From the NCBI RefSeq assembly GCF_005405285.1, contig NZ_BJDT01000002.1, positions 172,194 through 236,193 of the forward strand: a stretch of DNA of 64,000 bases, given 5' to 3'. A program made the translations under genes and the position numbers. The stretch's first letter is position 1; each line of letters starts with the position of its first letter. Positions 8,715 to 18,283 of the stretch are shown piece after piece. The DNA is from Weissella sagaensis. Lineage in GTDB: Bacteria > Bacillota > Bacilli > Lactobacillales > Lactobacillaceae. Under the pieces are notes generated by a model. The model saw only the letters and a list, made by a program, of their open reading frames with translations, was not told where the DNA came from and did not search any database.

Positions 8715-10271
8715 CTAAACCCTGGTTTGATGATCACACCTCTCTTTTAAAGCTTCTCGAACAAAAGATACCATTGCACTGACACCTGGATTATTCGCAA
8801 CTTTCACACAGCGTCCCAAACGCCGTAACCGATGTGCTGCAGTCACAATTTCATGATGTGCCCCACGCAAAACAATTAATTGGAAATCATATTGTGGCTT
8901 ATGCATTTCATGCACAATTTTATCATTATTAACATCTGATGGATCAAGCCATACAACTTTAATACCCAGTCGCTTTAACTTTTGTGTGGCATTTTTTACA
9001 GTTTCACCCCACCATGAAATAATTAAAACTTGGTAATTTGCTTCGATCATAGGTTCTACTGATTCATGCACTTGTTTGACTACATCACGCTCATTCGTAA
9101 CGGGTATATTTAATTGCCGAATTAATCTAATAAACTTAGTATCCAATCGTTGTCGTGCTGAATAATAATATGCCGTTGTTAATTCTTCAACCAACAAACC
9201 GTTCATACCTTCTGATGTTAATAAATACTCATTTGCTTGTCGATCAATAAATAACCATTCATCCCCATCATGTACCAAACGTCCTTGTATTTGATGCCAT
9301 AGCACAACGTCTTCAGACACCAACTGATTATACTTATCAACTAAGCGCAGTAATGGGTGATATTCACTCACACACGTTTGATTTAATTCACTGGTTAGTT
9401 GTCGAATTCTCTCAGAACGACTAATTTGTTGGGCTTGCGTTGTTTTCATTTGTTGCATCTGCTGCTGATGCTGTTGTGATAGCGATAATTTCAGCTGTAA
9501 ATCAGCTATTTTTTTATATAACGCACGATTATCTGTTTTAGGACAGATATGTTTAGTATCTGGTTTAAGCTGCGTACGTTGTTCTTGCTTTATTTTTGTC
9601 TGTTTTTTACGTACTTGTTCACGAATCGCTCCCATCTCTTGTTGTTGCTTTTTAATTTTAAATTGATACGTTGCATTCGTTTCACATACTGTTTCTAATT
9701 TTTGCGTCAATTCTTGATTAAGTAGCATCTGATCACACAATGCTTTTTCCTTTTGCGATAATGCTACTTTTAATTGCTGATATTGTTGTGTTAATTGTAA
9801 TTTACTTTCAGTTAGTTGACGTAACCGTTGTTTGAGCGTTTGATTGGCTCGCTTTGTTTTATCACTAATATCATTTGGCAAGCTTTTTTCCAATACTTTC
9901 GGCTGCTGTTGCTGATAAAAAGTTGCTTCTGTTATGTCACCTAATAATAACTCGTTCAATTTCTCAACAAGCTCATCCACCCGATATCGTTCACCGCTAG
10001 GCAAAATAGCCATCAACTTCATGAAACGACGATCATGACAATAAGTGATTGCGGTCACATCCAATGGACACTGTACTAATTTTGTGTCTATTTGTTTTTG
10101 GATAGTCCCTAGCATGACCCGACTTGTTTGACTAAATTTAGCTAACTGGGGTTTAGATAATAAACTATCATTACGATACGTTGTCTGAATTAATTTTCCA
10201 AAAGGCTTTAAATCATCAACTAATTTTTTGCCAGTCGTTCCAGATTTAATAGGCCGCTTACTAGTTCTCAT
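8715..10271 (-). CDS. Coiled-coil protein with DUF2325-like C-terminal domain
   Basis: I cannot assign a function. About 518 residues: an N-terminal region (1-110), a long Gln/Lys/Leu-rich coiled coil (about 115-290), a middle domain (about 290-400) and a C-terminal alpha/beta segment (about 410-510, VLIISWWGETVKNA, VVWLDPSDVN, LIVLRGAHHE, VKVANNPGVSAMVSFVREAL) resembling DUF2325. An upstream in-frame ATG (10304) lacks a ribosome site, whereas AGAGGA lies 8 bases before the ATG at 10271, so I use that. It stands alone between metK and the lac cluster. No membrane segment or signal peptide. Confidence 0.7.
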   Translation of the reverse strand: MRTSKRPIKSGTTGKKLVDDLKPFGKLIQTTYRNDSLLSKPQLAKFSQTSRVMLGTIQKQIDTKLVQCPLDVTAITYCHDRRFMKLMAILPSGERYRVDELVEKLNELLLGDITEATFYQQQQPKVLEKSLPNDISDKTKRANQTLKQRLRQLTESKLQLTQQYQQLKVALSQKEKALCDQMLLNQELTQKLETVCETNATYQFKIKKQQQEMGAIREQVRKKQTKIKQEQRTQLKPDTKHICPKTDNRALYKKIADLQLKLSLSQQHQQQMQQMKTTQAQQISRSERIRQLTSELNQTCVSEYHPLLRLVDKYNQLVSEDVVLWHQIQGRLVHDGDEWLFIDRQANEYLLTSEGMNGLLVEELTTAYYYSARQRLDTKFIRLIRQLNIPVTNERDVVKQVHESVEPMIEANYQVLIISWWGETVKNATQKLKRLGIKVVWLDPSDVNNDKIVHEMHKPQYDFQLIVLRGAHHEIVTAAHRLRRLGRCVKVANNPGVSAMVSFVREALKERCDHQTRV

Positions 10272-10391
10272 TAAAATATCCTCTATGTCATTTGTTATAT
10301 TCATATGCTACTTTGTTTTTTTAAACATAACAATATTTTTCATGACGTATAATTATCTCAATATGTAAAAATTCGTTCTTCATAACTGCAC

Positions 10392-10429
10392 AAAAAAACG
10401 ACTTAAAAATCAACATTTCCAAGTCGCTT
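10392..10429 (-). terminator. Terminator after the lac cluster
   Basis: On the minus strand, AGCGACTT and AAGTCGTT pair around a 17-base loop and are followed by a run of seven T. It lies just downstream of the LacS stop codon. Confidence 0.75.
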
Positions 10430-10437
10430 TATCTTAA

Positions 10438-11639
10438 TTATTTAAAAGAAATTGGTTGTAGATCATCACCATGCTGTACATGTTTTTCATCAACCGCAAA
10501 ATTTTGAATACGTTTAGGATCAACAAAGAACATCACAATTGTATCCTCATAGCCATTTGCTTCAAACAATTGACGATCAAACGTCATCAACAAATCACCC
10601 TGATGGATTTCTTGACCATCAATGAAATGCAAATCAAAACCAGCACCTCTTAGGTTAACAGTCCCCATACCAACGTGAATAATTGCAGCTAGCCCATTTT
10701 CAGATTCAATACCAAAAGCATGCTGTGTTGAAAATGTAAAACGAATTTTACCATCAAATGGCGCATAAACTTTATTATCACTTGGTTGAATAACGTAACC
10801 CGTACCCTCAAACAAGTCTAATGATGGTTGTGCTTGATTTAATTCAGCCAACGATGTGATAACACCACTAGTTGGTGCACTAATCAACTGTTGTTGTGTC
10901 ACGACATTTGTTGGTGTGGTAATGCCCTCTTCAGTTGCTAATTTTGATTCTAGTTCAACAACAACCTGTGCGTGCGCTTTTTCAGACAACTTTACTTTCC
11001 ACAAGAAAATAAGTAATGATCCTGCAGCCAAAATTAATGGTGTGTAGAATGAAAACAATTCAAAAGTATGAATATTACTTGCTGTCATATCTTTGGCAGT
11101 TGCTGATCCCGTCATACCGGCTGTCACAGCGATAAATCCAACAATTCCATTTGAGAAGGCCCCTGAAATTTTATCTAATAGTGGTCGAATTGATAATGTA
11201 ACTGCTTCATTACGTTTACCACTTTGTAGTTGACCATATTCAATAGCGTCTGTCAGTGTTAAGACCGTCACTAATTGTGCATAGTTAAAGTTGAATAGTA
11301 CTAATCCTACCGTTACCAATGTTGGGTTGTCATGAGCTGTTAAGAAAATAACATAAGCCAAAATCATACAAATCTGACCGATACTAAATAAAACCTTACG
11401 TGTTACAAACTTGTTTAACATACCAAATAATGGTGCTGTAAAGAAGCTAACGATAGTCGCAACCACACCGGCAATCCAGAATTGGTTTGGTTTGTCTAAA
11501 ACATACTTGAAGTAATAGAACAAAACACCATTTGTTGCCACATATGCAACTGAATACAATAGGTATGACAATGAGGTCCATAACATTTGATCGTTATGCG
11601 CGATGCCAAGGAAAACATCTTTAATAGACGTTTTTTTTA
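10438..11639 (-). CDS. lacS: LacS-type sugar permease, C-terminal part with EIIA domain (after frameshift)
   Basis: This is the second half of a GPH-family galactoside permease whose first half is in another frame at 11621-12337. It reads in from KKTSIKDVF, the usual LacS linker, gives the last six or so membrane segments, then a hydrophilic C-terminal EIIA-Glc-like domain of about 140 residues with the phosphorylatable His in AAIIHVGMGTV. In LacS that domain is phosphorylated by HPr(His-P) and tunes transport. The frame is open to 11712, but the stretch before 11639 has no homology to LacS. Without frameshift correction this half has no obvious ribosome site. Confidence 0.75.
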
Positions 11640-12337
11640 TTGGCCGACTCACGAATAACGTTGTTCTTTTCCTTAGTCCCCCATGCAGTAGCTGCTGCAG
11701 ATAGAATAGCAATTATTGAAATAATAACGGCAAATGCTAGCCATCCTGCACTACCTTGTTCATGCTTACCAGTTGCCAAGTAAGTAAAGTAGGTTGTAAT
11801 CGGTACCACAATGATTGTTAATCCGTTCCAACCAATCGTTCCTGTGAAACTACCCCACACTGTAAATACACTACGTTCAGAACTACTTTCAGAAATCGCT
11901 GGTACCATTCCCCAGTAAACAACGTCACTAAACGAATAGAAAATATCTAATGCCACAAAGACAATGACAAATAAAATTGCAAACAATAATGGACTAATTT
12001 TTGATAACCCAAATAATCCTGTAAAACTAACAATTAACAGAATTGCACTAACAATCGTACCAATCATTAACCAAGGTTTGAACTTCCCATATTTAGATTC
12101 CGTATTATCAACGATATTTCCTAAAATCGGATCTAATACAACCTCAGCTAAACGAATAATCACAACTAATGATGTAATTAATCCGATCAGTTTATTCGCA
12201 ACAGATGGTGCTAAGTCAGCAAACATACTTGATGTCACATACACAATAAAGTAAGTACTTAATGCCCCATAAAATGCTGAATGCCCTAAATTCCCCAGAG
12301 CGAAACTAATTCGCTCCTTATAACTCGTCCTATTCAT
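11621..12337 (-). pseudogene. lacS: LacS-type sugar permease, N-terminal part (frameshifted)
   Basis: Encodes the first 238 residues of a GPH-family Na+/H+ or exchange galactoside permease (starts MNRTSYKERISFALGNLGHSAFYG, about six membrane segments), then runs into a stop just after a run of eight A. GGAG precedes the ATG and the GH42 gene ends 14 bases upstream, so lacS is co-transcribed with it. Removing one A from A8 (minus strand, 11631-11638) joins the two halves into a normal LacS of about 630 residues. This could be a real inactivation, phase variation or a sequencing error. Confidence 0.75.
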
Positions 12338-12351
12338 CTCTTATTTCTCCG

Positions 12352-14397
12352 TTAATTTTTCTTAACTAAAACTAAACCATCATATGCTGCCATTTGATGA
12401 TTACCGACTGCTATTTCTTCACCTGTCAAAATATCAATAACCGGTGTTGTGATGGTTATCGTTGTTGCTTTATCTGCAAAATTTTGGACAAAGAAATATG
12501 CTTGATTGTTATCTTCACGTATATTGACATGAATCGCCTTTGTCATCTTTTCAATCGGTGATGCTGGTTCTAATTGCAAATCAGTCACAATCTTTTTATA
12601 GAAAGTTGCTAAATATGCTTGGTCAAAACGGGCACCCACATAGTACGCTGCTCCCTTACCAAATTTATTGACAGTTACTGCTGGTGAATCAGCATACCAA
12701 TCACTGGTATAATGTGCTAATGCCTGCGCCGTATCCAGTTCCATAATCGTTGCATAATCATGCGCTTGTACTTGTTGCGTCGTATCGGCAACAGCTACTG
12801 ATTGCGTAGGATATAATGTGTCTGTTTCAATCGGTTCCATACCATAAACTTCATGCAATGGCTTTAACCAGCCGCCAAGATAAGCCAAATAACGTTCATC
12901 TACTTGCCCTGAAATATATGATCCCACTAACGTACCACCTTGTGCGACATACGCATTAAGCTTATCCGCAAAGTCTGTTGTCATCAAAAAATGCATGGGA
13001 TCAATGACTAATTGATAAGTAGACAAATCATCTTGTGTACTAATAAATTCAACTGGTATGTCATGTTCCCAGAAATATTGGTACTGCTCTTGAATAGTAC
13101 GCCAATACTTAATTGTTTCACCTGCATAATTACGTACATCACTCAAAGCCCACATATTGTCATAATCATAAACAATCGCTACCTTTGCTTGTTGCGCTGT
13201 TGTATCTAATACTGGTTGCAACGCCATTAAGTTTTCACCAACCTGCGTCACTTCTTTGAATATCCGGGTATCATCTCTTAAATCATGGCCAATAACAGCT
13301 CCATGGTACATTTCCGATGAGCCTCGTGACTGATGCAACTGGAAATAATTAATAGCATTTGAACCGTGGCTAACTTCTTGTAACACACCCATACGATGCA
13401 TGCCTGGTGCCTTTGGTCGATTAACTGGATGCCAATTTACCTGTGATGGCGTACTTTCCATAATCATATAATTATCATGCTTATAACTACGCATAACATC
13501 ATTCATCACAGCCGTATTCATTGCTAATTGAGCAGTTGTCTTAGCATCACTACGCCAACTTGGATATGAATCCCAACTAATAACATCCACATGCTGCGCA
13601 AACTTTTGATAATCTAAATCAAAGAACACATGCTCATCATCTGGATTACCACCCATGAAATTCGTCGTGATTTTAATATTCGGTGTCACTTCTCGTAGCA
13701 CCTGTGCTTCTGCCTCAAAGAAATCAATTGTTTGTTCAGAAACAAAACGATGCCAGTCTAAATTAAGACCTAATAAATTTTCATCACCACGTGGTGACGG
13801 CGCAACAACTTGATCCCAGCTGGTATACGTATGGCTCCAAAATGTTGCCCAATATGCCTTATTCAAATTTTCTAAAGTTTGATATTTAGCTTGTACCCAT
13901 TTACGAAATGCCGCCTGACATAAATCACAATAGCATTGTCCACCAAATTCATTTGAAACATGCCATAAAATCAAACTTTTGCGCTTCCCATATCGTTCGG
14001 CTAATTTCCGATCAATATTTTGCACCTTTTGTCGATAGGCCGGACTAGTGTAGCAATGGTTGTGTCGTTCACCAAACAAAGCCCGTTGTCCATTCTCGTC
14101 AACTCGTAATACCTCTGGATATTTTTCAGCAACCCACCGTGGTCGTGCTCCACTTGGTGTCGCTAGAATAACATTCATATCTTGTTGCTCAGCTCGATCA
14201 AACACTTCATCAAGCCAACCAAAATTATATTCACCTTCGCTTAGTTCTAATTTTGCCCAAGAAAAGATGCCAATTGTAATGGTATTAATGTGTGCTTTTT
14301 TAAAATATGTAAAATCCTTGGCAATAATTTCTGGATGGTCCAGCCATTGCTCAGGATTATAATCACCACCGTGTATAAATTCCTTTATTTGTGTCAT
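12352..14397 (-). CDS. Beta-galactosidase, GH42 family
   Basis: Hydrolyses terminal beta-galactosides in the cytoplasm. 681 residues with no signal peptide. N-terminal TIM barrel with YNPEQW, acid/base E150 in WHVSNEFGG and nucleophile E314 in IMESTPS; the zinc-type cysteines C115, C155, C157 and C160 are present. A longer frame starts with TTG, but GAGGTTAATT precedes the ATG at 14397. Paired with lacS and a divergent LacI regulator. GH42 enzymes often prefer galacto-oligosaccharides over lactose, so the natural substrate is open. Confidence 0.93.
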   Translation of the reverse strand: MTQIKEFIHGGDYNPEQWLDHPEIIAKDFTYFKKAHINTITIGIFSWAKLELSEGEYNFGWLDEVFDRAEQQDMNVILATPSGARPRWVAEKYPEVLRVDENGQRALFGERHNHCYTSPAYRQKVQNIDRKLAERYGKRKSLILWHVSNEFGGQCYCDLCQAAFRKWVQAKYQTLENLNKAYWATFWSHTYTSWDQVVAPSPRGDENLLGLNLDWHRFVSEQTIDFFEAEAQVLREVTPNIKITTNFMGGNPDDEHVFFDLDYQKFAQHVDVISWDSYPSWRSDAKTTAQLAMNTAVMNDVMRSYKHDNYMIMESTPSQVNWHPVNRPKAPGMHRMGVLQEVSHGSNAINYFQLHQSRGSSEMYHGAVIGHDLRDDTRIFKEVTQVGENLMALQPVLDTTAQQAKVAIVYDYDNMWALSDVRNYAGETIKYWRTIQEQYQYFWEHDIPVEFISTQDDLSTYQLVIDPMHFLMTTDFADKLNAYVAQGGTLVGSYISGQVDERYLAYLGGWLKPLHEVYGMEPIETDTLYPTQSVAVADTTQQVQAHDYATIMELDTAQALAHYTSDWYADSPAVTVNKFGKGAAYYVGARFDQAYLATFYKKIVTDLQLEPASPIEKMTKAIHVNIREDNNQAYFFVQNFADKATTITITTPVIDILTGEEIAVGNHQMAAYDGLVLVKKN

Positions 14398-14448
14398 AAT
14401 TAACCTCAACGTTATCCTTATCTTTGCTAATTAACCGTTACTTTTAAT

Positions 14449-14462
14449 TGTAAGCGGTTTCA
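14449..14462 (-). promoter_or_regulatory. cre site in the GH42/LacI divergent promoter
   Basis: TGTAAGCGGTTTCA fits the relaxed cre consensus TGWNANCGNTNWCA completely. It lies about 50 bases upstream of the GH42 start, so CcpA repression of the lac cluster is likely. Confidence 0.65.
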
Positions 14463-14483
14463 GCAAATGATATAGTGTTATTT

Positions 14484-14499
14484 AGTAAATTTATTTACT
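14484..14499. promoter_or_regulatory. Candidate LacI-family operator
   Basis: AGTAAAT and ATTTACT form a perfect 7-bp inverted repeat with a 2-base spacer, 24 bases before the regulator start in the divergent promoter. This suits a dimeric LacI/GalR protein controlling itself and the GH42-lacS operon. Assignment is by position only. Confidence 0.45.
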
Positions 14500-14522
14500 T
14501 ATTATATGAAAAGGATTATTTA

Positions 14523-15533
14523 ATGACTTCGATTAAAGAAATCGCATTGATATCTGGCTTTTCACAGAGTACTGTGTCTCGATTATTTAATCATGACGCT
14601 ACCCTTTCCGTATCAGATGCAACTCGCAACAAAATATTGGCTACTGCAAAAAAACTACATTACCCATTACCACAAACAACAACAAAGAAAACTTACCAAG
14701 TTGCTGTTTTATTTGCACTAAATCCGCAACGTGAAATTGAAGATGTTTATTACTACGATTTACGTCGTAGCATTGTGCAACATGCTAAGGATGAATATAT
14801 AGATGTCACCTTTATAAACCACCTTGAAAATCAAGATTTAACCAAGTTCGATGGTGCTATTGCGGTCGGTTATTTTGATGATGCACAACTTATCGAAATA
14901 AATACAGCTTTCTCACATATTCTATTTATCGATAGTAATCCTGAACCTGAACACTTTAGTTCTGTACAACCTAATTTAGAATACGCCACAACTAAAGCTG
15001 TTAATTTATTCATTCAACGGCAATTAACAAATATTGGCATTGTCACTGGCCAATATTGGGATGTCAATACACCTAGCCACTTAATTGTTCGTCTAGATAG
15101 TCGCTTAAATTACTTTAAAAACATCATGACAGATGCAGCGTTATACAATGATGAATTATTATTCAAAGCACGTGACTTTACAGTTTCTAGTGGTCATGAA
15201 ATAGGCACGGAAATTGCCAACAAATTAAAAACTGGGTTAGCGTTGGATGCTTTGTTTATTTCATCTGACTCACTTGCCATTGGTGTTTTAGATGCCTTAA
15301 ACGAAATTAGCCCTGAGTTAGCGAAACGTTTAGCCATCATTAGTATTAATGACAGTCCCAGCGCTGCCTACACGCAACCATCATTGACAACATTTCACAT
15401 TGATATTGATTACCTGGTCACACTTAGTTTTAATAAACTATACGATATGATAACCTTCCATAATCAATCGCAAGAAATAACGTTAGTCACACCGACCCTA
15501 GTTTATCGCGATACTTTCACTAAAAATGACTGA
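14523..15533 (+). CDS. LacI/GalR-family transcriptional regulator
   Basis: 336 residues: an N-terminal LacI helix-turn-helix (SIKEIALISGFSQSTVSRLFN, 3-23) and a periplasmic-binding-protein-like sensor domain (about 60-330). An upstream in-frame codon at 14475 exists, but AAAGGA stands 8 bases before the ATG at 14523 and this gives the canonical HTH at the N-terminus. Divergent from the GH42-lacS operon, so most likely its galactoside-responsive repressor. Confidence 0.9.
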   Translation: MTSIKEIALISGFSQSTVSRLFNHDATLSVSDATRNKILATAKKLHYPLPQTTTKKTYQVAVLFALNPQREIEDVYYYDLRRSIVQHAKDEYIDVTFINHLENQDLTKFDGAIAVGYFDDAQLIEINTAFSHILFIDSNPEPEHFSSVQPNLEYATTKAVNLFIQRQLTNIGIVTGQYWDVNTPSHLIVRLDSRLNYFKNIMTDAALYNDELLFKARDFTVSSGHEIGTEIANKLKTGLALDALFISSDSLAIGVLDALNEISPELAKRLAIISINDSPSAAYTQPSLTTFHIDIDYLVTLSFNKLYDMITFHNQSQEITLVTPTLVYRDTFTKND

Positions 15534-15540
15534 CATACAA

Positions 15541-15578
15541 AAAACACGTGTTTCGGCTAACGCCAAACACGTGTTTTT
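15541..15578. terminator. Bidirectional terminator
   Basis: A 13-bp perfect stem (AAAACACGTGTTT / AAACACGTGTTTT) with A/T tails on both sides lies between converging genes, the LacI regulator and the PfpI gene. Confidence 0.85.
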
Positions 15579-15616
15579 CATTTCGTAAACATTCATATAT
15601 TGAACGTTTAATTTAC

Positions 15617-16123
15617 TTATGCCAAAGCCTTAACAACTGCTTCGTTAAATGCTGGAATATCTTTTGGTTCACGACTTGTAATCAAGTTACCATCAATAAC
15701 AACAGATTCATCTTCAATACGTGCACCAGCATAGTACAAATCAGGTTGTACAGTTAAGTATGACGTCATTGTACGACCATGTACCAAACCAGTTTGGATC
15801 ATTAATTGTGGGCCGTGGCAAATACTTGCTGTTAGCTTATTCTTTGCCAAGAATACCTTAGTAAAATCAACGAAACGTTGGTCTGCACGCAATTGGTCAG
15901 GTGAAAAGCCACCAGGAATGAATAGTGCGTCAAAATCTTCCGGCTTCACGTCAGCGATTGACTTATCGATCGTAATCTTAGTGCCGTGCTTACCTTCAAC
16001 AGTACCTTCTTCAAATCCGATTGTTGTGACATTGTGTCCTGCAGCCTTGATCGCTTCAACAGGTTCTGTGTACTCAACATCTTCAACTAAGTCAGTTACG
16101 ACAACTGCAACTTCTTTTGCCAT
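15617..16123 (-). CDS. DJ-1/PfpI family protein (protease/deglycase-like)
   Basis: 168-residue single-domain DJ-1/PfpI protein. The nucleophile elbow ASICHGPQ puts Cys at 102 with His 103, and FIPGGFSPDQLR matches YhbO/PfpI-type members. These are described as stress-protective glyoxalase/deglycase or peptidase enzymes; which activity holds here is unknown. AAAGGAGG lies 9 bases before the ATG at 16123, so the frame extension to 16132 is not used. Divergent from an HxlR regulator, which suggests induction by electrophile or redox stress. Confidence 0.88.
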   Translation of the reverse strand: MAKEVAVVVTDLVEDVEYTEPVEAIKAAGHNVTTIGFEEGTVEGKHGTKITIDKSIADVKPEDFDALFIPGGFSPDQLRADQRFVDFTKVFLAKNKLTASICHGPQLMIQTGLVHGRTMTSYLTVQPDLYYAGARIEDESVVIDGNLITSREPKDIPAFNEAVVKALA

Positions 16124-16143
16124 GATTAACATCCTCCTTTGAT

Positions 16144-16176
16144 TATGGTATATAATTTATACCTAAAAGTACCATA
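16144..16176. promoter_or_regulatory. Overlapping inverted repeats, candidate HxlR operator
   Basis: In the 109-base divergent region, GGTATA (16147-16152) and TATACC (16158-16163) form an inverted repeat with a 5-base centre. TATGGTA (16144-16150) and TACCATA (16170-16176) form a second, overlapping one. HxlR-type regulators bind such GTAC/GTAT-type dyads next to their own genes. Confidence 0.5.
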
Positions 16177-16232
16177 ACACAATAACGCACTTTTTTGTGC
16201 GTATGAGTTTGCGTATCAAATAGGAGATAATT

Positions 16233-16616
16233 ATGACTGACATTGTAAGAAAATATGCGATTGAAAAAGTACAGAAAAAAGATTTTAGTTGCGCCAAAGA
16301 ATACACACTATCCATGTTTTCAGGTAAGTATAAAATTGTCATTATTTACCATTTATCACATGATGGGACTATGCGCTTTGGCGAAATTCAAAAATTACTG
16401 GACCATGCTACCCACAAAGTATTGTCACAACAACTCAATGAATTAGTTGAAGACGGTCTTGTTTCCCGTCAGGAGGATTTGGTAAACAATCGCAAAGCTG
16501 TCTTTTATTCATTAACATCTACTGGACAATCACTCATGCCCATCATTGAAATGATGTTTTCATGGGAAAAAGAACGTTTAGCCACACTTGACGTTGATTA
16601 CACACCCAAAATATAA
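16233..16616 (+). CDS. HxlR-family transcriptional regulator
   Basis: 127-residue winged-helix protein of the HxlR family: conserved Cys at about residue 20 (FSCAKEYTLSMFSGKYK), then FGEIQKLL and LSQQLNELVEDGLVSRQ as the recognition helices and wing. HxlR relatives such as HypR and QorR sense electrophiles through this cysteine. Divergent from the PfpI gene, its likely target along with the convergent NAD(P)-binding gene downstream. GGAG precedes the ATG. Confidence 0.88.
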   Translation: MTDIVRKYAIEKVQKKDFSCAKEYTLSMFSGKYKIVIIYHLSHDGTMRFGEIQKLLDHATHKVLSQQLNELVEDGLVSRQEDLVNNRKAVFYSLTSTGQSLMPIIEMMFSWEKERLATLDVDYTPKI

Positions 16617-16638
16617 AATACAAACCACCTGTATTCAA

Positions 16639-16675
16639 AAGACCTGTCCTCACTTTCATAGCGAGAACAGGTCTT
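16639..16675. terminator. Terminator between HxlR and NAD(P)-binding genes
   Basis: AAGACCTGT / ACAGGTCTT stem with additional inner pairing lies between converging genes. The T tails are short on both sides, so its strength is uncertain. Confidence 0.6.
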
Positions 16676-16705
16676 AACTAATTTTTTAGATAAAACAATA
16701 ACCGT

Positions 16706-17383
16706 CTAATCATTAATCGCTTCTTTAATCGGTGTATCCCCACCATCCAAATCAAATGAACGACGCACAGTATTTTGATTACGCAATACAGCCATAATCG
16801 TTTCTGCAACATCAGCACGTGGAATTTTCATTTTGGGTGAAGCAACAGTTGCTAGATCATCTACCACTGTTACATTGCCCGTTCCTGCATCATCTAATAA
16901 TAACGTAGGGCGTAAAATCGTGTAATCTAGGTTACTGTGCTCTAAATATAAATCAGCATAGTGCTTTGCTGCATAATAAAAGTTACCAGTTGCGCCTAAA
17001 TCATGACGCCCATATGACCAAAATTCACGTTTATTCGCATTAATTGCACTAACAATAACAAAACGCTTAACGCCAAGCTTTTCAGCAGCTTTAATACTCT
17101 TAACAGCACCATCTAAATCAATCATCATTGTTTTTTCTGGTCCTGTTTTGCCACCTGATCCAGCAGTAAACACAACAGCATCTACACCTTGCATCACATT
17201 TTCTAAATCAGTTTGTTCTTTTTCTAAATCAAGTGTAACGGTTTGTAGACCAACTGCTTCATAAGCATGTTGTTGATCTGCTGTACGTAACCCAGCAATC
17301 TCTTCAAAATCATGACTATCATGTAATTTTTTAGTCAAAATTTGACCAATTTTACCATGTGCCCCAATAACTAATACTTTCAT
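16706..17383 (-). CDS. NAD(P)-binding oxidoreductase of the atypical SDR (NmrA/YhfK) type
   Basis: 225 residues with an N-terminal dinucleotide-binding motif VLVIGAHGKIGQ (3-14), VVFTAGSGGKTGPEKTM, and an atypical SDR active-site region with YYAAKHYAD and ILRP. Substrate is unknown; relatives are annotated NAD(P)H-binding or epimerase-like proteins. The longer frame to 17422 was rejected because MKVLVIGAHG with a GGGAAG site in front is the family N-terminus. Convergent with the HxlR regulator, so it may share a redox-stress theme. Confidence 0.82.
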   Translation of the reverse strand: MKVLVIGAHGKIGQILTKKLHDSHDFEEIAGLRTADQQHAYEAVGLQTVTLDLEKEQTDLENVMQGVDAVVFTAGSGGKTGPEKTMMIDLDGAVKSIKAAEKLGVKRFVIVSAINANKREFWSYGRHDLGATGNFYYAAKHYADLYLEHSNLDYTILRPTLLLDDAGTGNVTVVDDLATVASPKMKIPRADVAETIMAVLRNQNTVRRSFDLDGGDTPIKEAIND

Positions 17384-17452
17384 GACTTCCCGCCTTTCTA
17401 TTAGTAAGTACAGATACATCATAACGCAACACTAATCAGATCGTAAAGTAAC

Positions 17453-18283
17453 TTACTTTACCTTTGTACCACCAGCATCCCCATTACTGCCTTCTTCAAT
17501 TCCTGGATTAAACCAGTCTGCATGTGCATTCGTTGGTTGCTTCGTTAAATCAAAGTAGTGAACAACGCGACTAGGCGCTTTTCCCCAAGTATATGTTTTT
17601 GTCAAATACCCGGTTGTGATAATTCGAAATTGCGTGCTAGGAAATAGACAGGTAATGATTGTCACTTGGGCACGGTTAGTCGTATTTAAAACACTGACGT
17701 TATCAGCAGTAACAACCTTTTGTCTGGCAATACGGTATTCATAAATACCACTGGCATTTGCTAAATAAATTGGCTTATTATTTAACCATTTATTTTCATG
17801 CCGTTTGCCAGCCACTAAATAAGGCGCATCATCTTGATAATGCTGTTGCAAGCCACTAAAACCAGTTAAGCCATCATCAAAATTGTGACTGGCTAACCCA
17901 TAATTACCCTGCCCCATTACTGGCGCTTGTGTCCCTTGTGGATCATTTTGCGTTCGATTTGCATAATTAGCGCCTGCATTCAGTCCTTTTTTTGAATAAG
18001 CATCATCAAATATTGGTTCTAAAATACCAACTTGTGGTACACTCACAAAACCTTGTTTTTGTAACCCTGGTTGTGTATCACGCATTAAACGACGCATAAT
18101 TGCCTGTCTGTCACTATTTTTTTTAATTGGTGTGGTATCTACTGTTGTCTTGTGTGATTGTATTTCTTTTACAACTTGCCCATGTATCCCAAACCAGTTG
18201 TATTGATAAGCTGCATATCCTATACCAAGTATTAGTACTATTCCTAATATTATCTCGATTAAAATCGTTGTTATTTTTTTCAT
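17453..18283 (-). CDS. srtA: Class A-like sortase
   Basis: Membrane-anchored transpeptidase that would attach LPxTG-type surface proteins to peptidoglycan. 276 residues: one N-terminal membrane anchor (about 5-26), a linker, and the sortase barrel with catalytic His133 (GLASHNFDD), Cys212 (IITCLFPSTQ) and Arg220 (FRIITTG). No LPxTG substrate lies in the window. The ATG has only a weak upstream purine run. Neighbour genes are unrelated, which is usual for the housekeeping sortase. Confidence 0.9.
   Translation of the reverse strand: MKKITTILIEIILGIVLILGIGYAAYQYNWFGIHGQVVKEIQSHKTTVDTTPIKKNSDRQAIMRRLMRDTQPGLQKQGFVSVPQVGILEPIFDDAYSKKGLNAGANYANRTQNDPQGTQAPVMGQGNYGLASHNFDDGLTGFSGLQQHYQDDAPYLVAGKRHENKWLNNKPIYLANASGIYEYRIARQKVVTADNVSVLNTTNRAQVTIITCLFPSTQFRIITTGYLTKTYTWGKAPSRVVHYFDLTKQPTNAHADWFNPGIEEGSNGDAGGTKVK

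Noticed and set aside
11625..11645. Programmed -1 ribosomal frameshift in lacS
   Set aside because: Joining the halves needs a +1 (or -2) shift at the A run, so a classical -1 slippery site does not fit.
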